NCBI GenBank assembly: GCA_964036045.1
Contig: OZ038393.1
Location: 45,996,429 to 46,060,428 of the forward strand
Source: Eutreptiella sp. 'Long Island Sound 2002'
Lineage: Eukaryota > Euglenozoa > Euglenophyceae > Eutreptiales > Eutreptiaceae
Length of the DNA: 64,000 nt
Direction of reading: 5' to 3'
Shown here: positions 56,601 to 64,000 of the stretch, piece after piece
Numbering within the stretch: the first letter of the stretch is position 1
Layout: every line of letters begins with the position of its first letter
Notes under the pieces: model-generated
Told to the model about the DNA's origin: nothing
Database searches by the model: none
Seen by the model: only the letters and a program-made list of their open reading frames with translations
Made by a program: the position numbers and the translations under genes

Positions 56601-58880
56601 CGAGTCGAGGTCCTGACGGATCATCGATCTCTGGAGTATTGGGCAACCGAACACATTGATACTGTCGCGAGCCCAGCTGGTCGACGGGCCAGATGGCACG
56701 AATTTCTCAGTCTGTTTGACCTCCATGTGTCGTATTTGCCTGGAAAACACAACACGGTAGCGGATGCTCTGAGCCGATGGGCTTACCCCGCTTCAGAGGG
56801 GCTGCAAAGTACCAACATCCATGGTACGGAGCAGGACCGCCATGTCATAATCGAATGGGATCAGGAAGAAAAAAAGCTCATTCGACGTGCATGCATGCAA
56901 TGCGCTGTTAAACAGCACGCATTACCGTGCCATGACATCACGGCCTTTTCAGATCCGGCGCATGCTCATGAGATCTGCACCAAAACACTGAAAGTCGTGG
57001 AGAAAGTCACCGATCCCTCCTCAGGGAGTGTGAAACGGTTTGACTATACCCGACGAGTAAGTCGATTTCGGTTGATCCAGGGCATGAAGCGTCGGGATCC
57101 GGCCAAAACTCCAGCCCTGCCGAAAGATTCCCTTATCATCCGTGACTGGACGTCCGATTATTTGCATGATCCCATGTTTAAAGAGGTCTTTGGAAATCTC
57201 AAATCCAAAGATGCTCACAAGGATGGGATTTTTTCAGAGTATTCGTTGGATGGGGGGAAACTGTGGATGGAGGGTAAATTGTGCCTACCAGACGCCCTGG
57301 CCCCCCGAGTGTTAAACTGGTGGCACAAATGGGAGTCCCCCCACGCACATGGCCGTAGATTATGGTCGATGATAAAACATAGGTTGTTTGGCTCACGGCT
57401 ATATACTCATTGCATGAAAGTAGCCGCAGGATGTGCCCAATGTGCTGTCTCGACGCCCCCCAGCGCGAAGAAGCACGGCCATCTGAGGCCTCATCCTATT
57501 CCGGAGCGCCTCTTTAACAGAGTCACCAGTGATTTCTTCTATCTCGGTGAACTCGATGACGAAGAGTGCCATTGGACGAATAAAAAAGTCAATGGTGTGC
57601 TCCTTATTCAGTGCCGTCATTCCGGCTACATTCAAGTGTTGCCTTGCAACATTGAGTGGATGACTGGCAAGGCTGCCGCTAAATGGTGCGCGCAGACCTG
57701 GATGGGAGGTTGGGACGTCCCATCCGAGGTGGTAACGGACTCAGGCAAAGAGTACACCTCCGAATGGTGGAGGGAATTATGTGCTCGCCTTGGAATCCAC
57801 CACCTGCGATGTGAAATCCACTCGCATCGAGCGCTGCCTGGCGAAAGAACCGGCCGCTCACTTATAAATATGCTTCGTAAGGAGCTCGCGAGTGAAAAGG
57901 ATTTCCATTGGCTTGAGATTCTTTTCGCCATGCTTCGCCGTTACCACAACACGCCTTTGTATCATGGCCTTTCTCCAAATGAAATTGTCTTTGGACGAAA
58001 GAAGTGTTGGTGGAACATGCCGTTAAATAATCCTCGCCCCTGTAAAGATGCTTCGTTGTTTTTGGACGACGTCCAACGAGCAGATAAAACTGTCTCGAAA
58101 TTAATCGGAAAGCATCAAGCTGACTGGCTTTCAATCCAGAATCAAGGTCGAAAAAACCCCCACAATTTTGAAGTCGATGATCGAGTTTGGTTTCGAAAAT
58201 CCGAAACCACCCTGGACGGAGATGATAAGCTTCTTCCCTTGTGGGAGGGGCCATTCGCTGTTACAGCGCGTCTCGGTGAGAACAGGTGGGGGATTCGTGT
58301 GGATGTCAGCAGGGAAATTGACGTTTCGGGCGATCGCCTCAAGAGAGAGATCCCCTCCCCCAAGGATCGGGTTAAACCCCTTTTTTGGACTTCGAAAATT
58401 TTGTCCGATCGGGTCATCGAAGGGGGGAAGTACGAACTCAAGAGGATTGTTGAAGCAAGACGTGACGCCAAGGGCGAATGGGAATTTCTATGTGAGTGGA
58501 GGGGCTTTGATTCCAGTCACAACAACTGGGAACCAGCCCATTCTTTTGTCCATGGGTACACCAAGGGGTTCATCGACTTCCTCAAGAAGCACCCCGAAAT
58601 TGGCGTACTCCTGACAGACTGTTTGTCGAAACCAGATAGACAAGTGGAGAGCGACGGAAAAAGACCTGTGGTGAATCGAGATCCAGCCTTTTATGGCCCT
58701 CATTCGTCACATTCCAGGGCTGATCCGTCGATCCCCCCTCCTGCGGTCAGGCCAGCCCAGGAGCCAAATGAGGACCAAGCTTCGAGTTCGGCCGCTGATT
58801 TGCAGCGCCCAAGCCGTACGAGGGCCCGACCAGACAGGATGGTGGTCACATGTATTCGTGCTTGCCCGAAGTCGACTTGA
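53691..58880 (+). CDS. pol: E4 pol polyprotein: protease, Dam-like domain, RT, RNase H, integrase, chromodomain
   Basis: One uninterrupted frame following UAG 53688-53690; a GTG at 53820 is a later possible start, but fusion to Gag is more likely. Protease: active site C-D-N-G (53922-53933), Asn where Thr/Ser is usual, and YLGHPWL. Dam-like: YDAFA, then N-P-P-F at 54603-54614, LVVPLW and PLPQRSW...VDG. An acidic linker follows. RT: MVVDFRDLN, FSVLDLRHGFHQM and Y-I-D-D at 55917-55928. RNase H: RTDAS (Asp 56415), EQETYAI, TDHRSLE, VADALSR. Integrase: H/H and C-A-Q-C, then D 57531, D 57738, E 57843 with 34 residues between the last two, and GPF (WEGPFAV). Chromodomain: FLCEWRGFDSSHNNWEP. Apart from DNG, every catalytic motif is intact. 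Confidence 0.95.
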   Translation, partial: GSHENRPSPGDFRHDPRIPSRPLLDVGSLVSSPLDPAADPSVVVDEVGVQSKHRARQFVTKLWVSDCKGNFHLATCLCDNGSRVNLQPNSFLPDDCLQDSLYPVTLEGVSGHSLAGGQRGCYISTHLVAQDLWEEGNVEEVVLKKDYFYRADIKYDLYLGHPWLSKNRVAPVGHRRCFLLESGPLERPEFRFLHAGFKSAEEFLKQKVTPKFGEDVTIAEVNGSADYSRELECLRRDSQPRRPSRWHSSSYRVVDKLRESICEYFYEHHSFWPQYDAFANRKNKRFDKHFRDAWTHKWDKKLWINPPFHLIQQVIHKIKQDKTQAILVVPLWDDKPWFQELQDICVYYIELPRKIKLYARDDTGPLPQRSWSSLAFLVDGKLSDSNSADSGTDSCVGSESEVERGTDDESIFPDFCPSDTQGDPTSNGSASSPSSPIRSTSKRIFSARAKKNFKSRRKFRVFYEKPRVEAFIDPFEELDHEENLWNVDTRPTYLQEAVDTDLFRDIRKKILPAKAEEVAKVFSTVIPGDQVDTELCSKSREKIFEERKDTTLSGRLIKDPPVRGQFGEAFIELREGYKAKKQRPYENHGHKHEILRKIIERNLREFGWLEGCMTSERCCAPFTVPKPPPADQNTIDGWRMVVDFRDLNAETKADSHPLFLIEEEIAKRARGRLFSVLDLRHGFHQMPLRKDSRPLTCMCTPCGPVQWTVMPMGLKNAPSFFQRMMEDVLFTAHPELRAFVSVYIDDIIIATEGEGLTEAELVALHEKQLNQVLDILDANQLICGPKKGKLFLKSVEFCGSLLENGTRRPSPGKLVAIQKWKRPETITELRGFRGCCNFYHTFVPNYAKFAAPLTELLKVGRDAGKAGSKVRVKWTDECEEAFHHLKAALCEVATLHVPQFDRPFYIRTDASRYAIGAVLEQVDEATGDHYPLAVWSRKLAPRQMQWLLREQETYAIICALKKYQSWVGTNRVEVLTDHRSLEYWATEHIDTVASPAGRRARWHEFLSLFDLHVSYLPGKHNTVADALSRWAYPASEGLQSTNIHGTEQDRHVIIEWDQEEKKLIRRACMQCAVKQHALPCHDITAFSDPAHAHEICTKTLKVVEKVTDPSSGSVKRFDYTRRVSRFRLIQGMKRRDPAKTPALPKDSLIIRDWTSDYLHDPMFKEVFGNLKSKDAHKDGIFSEYSLDGGKLWMEGKLCLPDALAPRVLNWWHKWESPHAHGRRLWSMIKHRLFGSRLYTHCMKVAAGCAQCAVSTPPSAKKHGHLRPHPIPERLFNRVTSDFFYLGELDDEECHWTNKKVNGVLLIQCRHSGYIQVLPCNIEWMTGKAAAKWCAQTWMGGWDVPSEVVTDSGKEYTSEWWRELCARLGIHHLRCEIHSHRALPGERTGRSLINMLRKELASEKDFHWLEILFAMLRRYHNTPLYHGLSPNEIVFGRKKCWWNMPLNNPRPCKDASLFLDDVQRADKTVSKLIGKHQADWLSIQNQGRKNPHNFEVDDRVWFRKSETTLDGDDKLLPLWEGPFAVTARLGENRWGIRVDVSREIDVSGDRLKREIPSPKDRVKPLFWTSKILSDRVIEGGKYELKRIVEARRDAKGEWEFLCEWRGFDSSHNNWEPAHSFVHGYTKGFIDFLKKHPEIGVLLTDCLSKPDRQVESDGKRPVVNRDPAFYGPHSSHSRADPSIPPPAVRPAQEPNEDQASSSAADLQRPSRTRARPDRMVVTCIRACPKST

Positions 58881-60507
58881 ATAAACCACATTCTGCTCAA
58901 TCCACTGTTCATTCTTCCGGCTTATGTCATGATGTGGAGAACTGCGAATGTTTGAGAATTTGACGTCAATCAATTTTTCTTTGGTCTCCGTTCGGTAGCG
59001 TATCGAATACCGAAAGCCACGGAGTGTGCTGCCGTGTTCAGAAAAAACCAAACTCAGGCTTAATTCAGGCAGATTCGGGGTAATCTTGTCTCTGTTGGTC
59101 TGTGCATCTTTGGAATTTGGCTACTCGTGCAGATGGAAGCAAATGTACACAATCAAAACGCTGGCCAGCGACATTCACCCCTACAGGCACCCCCTGTAGT
59201 ACTGGCTGCACCAGATGCGACGCCAGGAACTCAGATCTTACCTTCATTTGCCGTGATGCTGACGCCAAAGTCCAGATTCAGATCCAGGATCCTCAAATTT
59301 GCCTTGAATTTCTCAGGTTTGTCCATCATTCTGCCACTGTTGCACAAAACCCAGACGTCAATTGTTCAGACAACCTTCAGATAGGAGCTCTAGGGACTTC
59401 TAACAGCAACCTCTGAAGTCCGTAAGCTTCGTTGTATTTTTGGCACACGCCAATGTGAGCTCAATCCGACCTGGAACTGTCGAAAATGGTGAATCCAAGT
59501 GTCTTGTGGGACTCAATCGAAAGATGGGCCTTGTCCAAGTCGATTGACACCGCCGCCACTGTAAATACGGTGTCTCTCAGTTATATACTGTCAGTAAAGC
59601 GCCTTGAGCGAACCTTCGGCGCGTTACATGCCAAGGATCCAGGGCTATCATGTCCCATCATGATGCATCATCACATGATCCACATTTTGATGGAATCTGT
59701 TGGATGCTCGCAAACCAACGTGCCGGAAAGCACAATTGGGCTGAATAAACGACAATATATATTAACTTTAGTCTAAACGAAAGTGTTAGTAGTTTCAGTT
59801 CTAGACATTCCGCTTCATTTCACCTCCATCTCATGAATTTGCCTCATTGTAGGACAATTTAGGTTGATTTTCTTGTCATCTCCTCTCATTCCTCGAAGAT
59901 CTGTTTACGGCTTTGCCTAACTAAGTGAAGAGAAACCTTCTGTGGTTTACTTAGGGCCTGTAGACTACATTTGTATTTGTTTTCCCTCTCTGTGATTGTT
60001 TAATCTCCTTCATCTCTGCTCAATTTGATTCCCAATCTTGCTGAATCTTGTGACCATCTACCAGATGCGCCAAATCTGACGCACATGCTGCACTTTTCAG
60101 AACGAGAAAAGCGGAGTAACACGATGTAGAGTTCGGCGAGGACACCGTAGCGTGCCTGCGACAGCGAAACTGTGCCAGAGCGCTGAGATGTCACTCCATT
60201 TCTTGATTCCCCCACTCAATCCACCAATAATCTACCTCATTCTCAACCAAAGTATGGTTTGGTATCGATTCTCGATACGTTTACATGCTTTTTAGCCCTT
60301 AACCTAATGTTTTACTGACCGGAGGACTGTTCGTCACTCCTCATTCTGTCTCATTTCAGGTTCATCCAGCCTGATTCAGTGCCAATTCAGCCCAAATCAG
60401 GTCAGATCAAGCAGATTTTGCCCCATCGAGGCTACATTTCTATTTTTTCTGGGACTTACCCGCACTACGTTCTTCGTTGACGTAGCGACACACCCGAGTG
60501 TGTTTTT
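58881..60507. other. E4 3' untranslated region
   Basis: About 1.6 kb between the pol stop (TGA) and the polypurine tract. Small frames such as 59102-59416 show no recognisable features. Confidence 0.6.
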
Positions 60508-60517
60508 GGAGGGGGAG
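60508..60517 (+). promoter_or_regulatory. E4 polypurine tract
   Basis: GGAGGGGGAG ends exactly at the right LTR. Confidence 0.8.
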
Positions 60518-61050
60518 TGTAAGTGCGGCTAACCCCCATCTGCTCAGATTTTCACTGATCTAACCCAGATTGGCTACATTTTGGTCATTTTCTTTGCTTC
60601 GGCGGAATCGCCGCCTCGCAGCTCAGTCTCAGGATCAGACCTATATATTTCTGATATGCCGGATCTGATTCCGCGGTCCATTCTCCGTAAATCCGCCGCG
60701 TTCCGATCATTTGCCTGGAATCGCCATTTGCCGCTGACGCGCGCTCGCGGGCCAGATCGGCCAAATATTTTTCACAATCGGATTTATTTAAATCTTTTCA
60801 GAAAGATATGGACACTCAGATGTGCATAGTAAAATCCGCATCAATTTTCTTCATAGACTGGGATTTTCTGCCGGATAACACTCAACATGGATCTTGCTTC
60901 AGTTGTTGCTGCTCTTGCCTCCGTTGGTGTTCGAGTCTCCGGTTCTGGCCCCAATAGCAGCGTTCAGGTCGACTCCTCGCGTGCCTGCGCCACCGGTCTT
61001 GCCGGCCCTGAGCCCTCCGGCACCATCAACGACCCAGGGCAGCACTTTCA
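60518..61050 (+). repeat. E4 right (3') LTR, 533 bp
   Basis: Same length and ends as the left LTR. It also carries the gag start (ATG 60887), whose frame runs out into the flanking satellite and stops after 67 codons. Confidence 0.95.
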
Positions 61051-61055
61051 CGCAC
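61051..61055 (+). repeat. E4 target-site duplication, right copy (CGCAC)
   Basis: Matches 50285-50289. Confidence 0.9.
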
Positions 61056-61647
61056 ACGCAAAACAACACACCCAGTGGGCACACCGGTGAACAGGAGCCT
61101 AGTGGCCCAGGACGCCGCACACGCGAAGCAACCCACGGAGCGGGCACACCGGTGAACAGGAGGCAGGTGGCCCAGGACACCGCACACGCAACACAACACA
61201 CCGAGTCGGCACACCGGTGAACATGAGCCAAGAGGCCTAGGACACGCACACGCAAAGCAACACACCCAGCGGGCACACCGGTGAACAGGAGCCAAGGGGC
61301 CCAGGACACCGCACACGCAACACAACACACCGAGCGGGCGCACCGGTGAACAGGAGCCAGGTGGCCCAGGACACCACACACGCAAAGCAACACACCGAGC
61401 GGGCGCACCTCTGAACAGGCGCCAGGTGGCCCGGGACACAGCACACGCAACAAAACACACCCAGCAGGCGCACCGGTGAACGGGAGCCAAGTGGCCGAGG
61501 ACACCGCACACGCAACACAACACACCGAGCGAGCAGACTGGTGAACAGGAGCCAAGTGGCAAAGGACACCGCAGACGCAACACAACAAGCCACGCGGGCA
61601 CACCGGTGAACAGGAGCCAAGTGGCCCAGGACACGGCACAAACGTAG
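61056..61647 (+). repeat. 65-bp tandem array, right part (about 9 units)
   Basis: Continuation of the left array. GTGAACAGG-type starts fall at 61087, 61152, 61217, 61281, 61346, 61411, 61476, 61541 and 61606; one unit is 64 bp. Confidence 0.9.
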
Positions 61648-61779
61648 GGCGGCCGAGGGACAGGAAAGAACCAACACCCCATGGGTCGGACACACTGGGG
61701 TGACCCACCTAACCCACCGGGCCAGTGGCAGGAGCGGTACTCCAAGGCCACTGGTCCGAGCCCGACCAGGCTGCATCGG

Positions 61780-62950
61780 GGACCAGGGTGCAAGCAGAGC
61801 ACGCACACAGCCCAACACCTCAGCCAGGAGTGGCGGGGCGCAGCCGAGACCCGAGCCCAAACACACACACCCACACCGCGCACCTGTGGCCAGGAGTGGC
61901 CGGGTGCAAGCGGAGCACACACACAGCCCAACACCCCAGCCAGGAGTGGCGGGGCGCAACCGAGACCCGAGCCCAAACACACACATCCACACCGCGCACC
62001 CGTGCCAGGAGTGGCTGAGTGCAAGCAGAGCACGCACACAGCCCAACACCCCAGCCAGGAGTGGCGGGGCGCAGCCGAAACCCAAGCCCAGACACACACA
62101 CCCACACCGTGCACCCGTCGCCAGGAGTGGCTGGGTGCAAGCGGAGCACGCACACAGCCCAACAGCCCAGCCAGGAGTGGCGGGGCGCAGCCGAAACCCG
62201 AGCCCAAACACACACACCCACACCGCGCACCCGTGGCCAGGAGTGGCTGGGTGCAGGCGGAGCACGCACACAGCCCAACACCCCAGCTAGGAGTGGCGGG
62301 GCGCAGCCGAAACCCGAGCCCAAACACACACACCCACACCGCGCAGCCGTGGCCAGGACTGGCTGGGTGCAAGCGGAGCACACACACAGCCCAACACCCA
62401 AGCCAGGAGAGGCGGGGCGCAGCCGAAACCCGAGCCCAAACACACACACCCACACAGCGCACCCGTGGCCAGGAGTGGCAGGGTGCAAGCGGAGCACACA
62501 CACAGCCCAACACTCCAGCCAGGAGTGGTGGGGCGCAGCCGAAACCCGAGCCGAAACACACACACCCACACCGCGCAACCGTGGCCAGGAGTGGCTGGGT
62601 GCAAGCGGAGCACGCACACAGCCCAACACCCCAGCCAGGAGGGGCGGGGCGCAGCAAACACCCGAGCCCAACCACACACACCCACCCCGCGCACCCGGGC
62701 CAGGAGTGGCTGGGTGCAAGCGGAGCACGCACACAGCTCAACACCCCAGCCAGGAGTGGCGGGGCGCAGCCGAAACCCCAGCCCAAACACACACACCCAC
62801 ACCGCGCACCCGTGCCAGGAGTGGCTGGGTGCAAGCAGAGCACACACACAAGCACAGACACACCCCAACACCCCAGGCAAGAGTGGCGGGGCGCAGCCGA
62901 AACCCGAACGCAACCACAACCCAGACCCAAACACAAGCGCCACGCAACAG
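61780..62950 (+). repeat. 116-bp dimeric tandem array (about 10 units)
   Basis: CCAGGAGTGGCGG starts recur at 61824, 61940, 62055, 62171, 62287, 62403, 62519, 62635 and 62750, that is every 115 to 116 bp; the last unit is longer. Each unit holds two related halves starting CAGGAGTGGC, about 67 and 49 bp long. Long open frames on both strands are by-products of the repeat. Confidence 0.9.
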
Positions 62951-63884
62951 TAGGAAACCCAGTGTCCATAGCCCGGGCACTGAGGCAGCCCGTGCCATGC
63001 AGGTGACCCGGCCAAACGAGATCCGGAGACCAGGGGTAAGGCTGCATCCTAAGGCCTGTGCTGCTTTGGGACTCGAGGCAGAGCGTGTGACACCGAAGCA
63101 CCTCGGAACCCCAGTACCAAGAACATGCATGCATACCTTGGGAACGGGATACGCCAAGAAGTCCGGTGAACCCCTAGGGTTCCGCCCAACGGAGGGGACG
63201 TGCGCAGGCACGGGGGCACACCCTCCCGGCATGACAAGCAGTCACGCTGGCGGCGATCAGCCCTCCCGGTGTAGCCCGGGGCCGCTTTGTTGGGGGCCAC
63301 CAGTCAGGTCTAGCGGGAAGTAAGCCGCCTCCCCTCTTCACGCGCGGAGCCTTTTCCTGTTCCTCACAGGGGCGACGCCAGGGGGAACCATGGGGCGCCT
63401 CTCTACGACCGAATGCACCTACCTACCTACCTACCTACCTACCTGCATCGGGGACCATGGCAAACGTCATCCAGAGCCATGGAAGCAACCGGTGACAGGC
63501 AAGCCGGTACACGGTCCAGGAGGGGGTCGCCTGCCAAGCAGAGTGGCCCCGCTACTCAAGCCACAAAGGTGAGGCGGCCGTACCGTAGACTAGCGGGAGC
63601 AATACCCCTTGTGGTGAGAGATACTCCACACGACTGGGCAGCCCCCAGAGCTGCCGCCCCAAGGAGGGGGCATGTGGCCCTAACCATGGACACATGTGGG
63701 GACACCCTCCCATCCGGGACACCTGGATCGGGTGGCCGCGACACTGGCTTCCCAAGCACCTGCGAGAGCGGCTTAAGAGGCACCTGAACTAGGGCAGTGG
63801 GTGGAACAGGACGTCCCCTTTGGTAAGACCTTCTTTCTGCAATGTCAAAGGAGGCATCCCGAGCTCCTGAAGATACCTACCTAC
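62951..63884. other. Unique-looking GC-rich sequence right of the arrays
   Basis: No gene is recognised; the small open frames have no visible motifs. Confidence 0.4.
63417..63444 (+). repeat. (ACCT)7 microsatellite
   Basis: Seven perfect ACCT units; three more occur at 63875-63886, overlapping the start of the 104-bp repeat. Confidence 0.9.
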
Positions 63885-63988
63885 CTAGTACAGATCCTCC
63901 AGAACGCTTCTGAGAGGCCTGAATGCCCCAACCTATTACACCCCCTTCCTAACCTTCATGCACATTCGCTAAGAATGTTCATGACAAG
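63885..63988 (+). repeat. 104-bp direct repeat, right copy
   Basis: Matches 45848-45951. The window ends 12 bases later, so its full extent to the right is unknown only if it continues beyond the visible divergence at 63989. Confidence 0.88.
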
Positions 63989-64000
63989 CTGATAATCTAA

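Larger units (their letters stand above)
50290..61050 (+). mobile_element. E4: nearly intact Ty3/gypsy chromovirus-type element
   Basis: Two 533-bp LTRs with about ten differences by eye enclose gag, protease, Dam-like domain, reverse transcriptase, RNase H, integrase and chromodomain. A 5-bp duplication marks the insertion. A primer site for initiator tRNA-Met and a polypurine tract are present. Pol is a single frame from 53691 to 58880. It is the youngest element here and may still be able to make most of its proteins. Confidence 0.95.

Noticed and set aside
61026-63323. Open frames of 702, 441 and 434 codons over the 65-bp and 116-bp arrays
   Set aside because: They are periodic products of the repeats, open in several phases, with no recognisable motifs.
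1-64000. A nuclear code with UAA/UAG as sense codons
   Set aside because: E4 pol, the best preserved frame, has no internal UAA or UAG. Comparison of the two E3 gag copies shows TAG and TAA as ordinary mutations of Tyr and Glu codons. It cannot be fully excluded for UAG.

Overview
This window is eukaryotic and consists almost entirely of transposable elements and tandem repeats; I found no host protein-coding gene, rRNA or intact tRNA. Four plus-strand Ty3/gypsy-type LTR retrotransposons (E1 to E4 below) carry most of the coding sequence. Each shows the order gag, protease, Dam-like methyltransferase-type domain, reverse transcriptase, RNase H, integrase, and a chromodomain-like tail. A large, repeat-rich genome of an alga or other protist fits best, but the species cannot be named. 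Primer sites in E3 and E4 resemble the complement of an initiator tRNA-Met ending CTCTGCTACCA, which argues against a land plant (inference).

Layout. 1-6411: E1, cut by the window start and heavily decayed. 6412-9785: non-coding tail. 9786-11482: old sequence with a minus-strand gag-like fragment. 11487-28668: E2, a complete 17.2 kb insertion with unusually long LTRs (about 3 kb) and a 4-bp target duplication (ATAG). 29632-43269: E3, a 13.6 kb insertion with target duplication CCCTC, whose LTR plus most of gag is tandemly duplicated. 43312-43862: inverted, diverged relative of the E2 LTR. 43945-45051: GC-rich minus-strand open frames. 45848-63988: a minisatellite block flanked by a 104-bp direct repeat, with low-complexity CAGCAC sequence, a 240-bp array, a very regular 65-bp array and a 116-bp dimeric array. 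50290-61050: E4, inserted inside the 65-bp array (target duplication CGCAC), the youngest and best preserved element, with an uninterrupted pol frame of about 1,700 codons.

How the parts work. Gag would form the particle, protease would cut the polyprotein, reverse transcriptase/RNase H would make cDNA from an LTR-initiated RNA, and integrase would insert it, with the chromodomain probably steering target choice. Only E4 looks potentially able to make most of these products. E1 to E3 carry stop codons and frameshifts, several of them in runs of 7 to 8 G.

Two features recur in all four elements and are the most interesting part of the window. First, gag and protease lie in one reading frame separated by exactly one UAG codon, suggesting stop-codon readthrough as the way to make Gag-Pol. 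Second, a Dam-like (N6-adenine methyltransferase-type) domain sits between protease and reverse transcriptase, with its NPPF motif intact in E3 and E4 and lost in E1 and E2.
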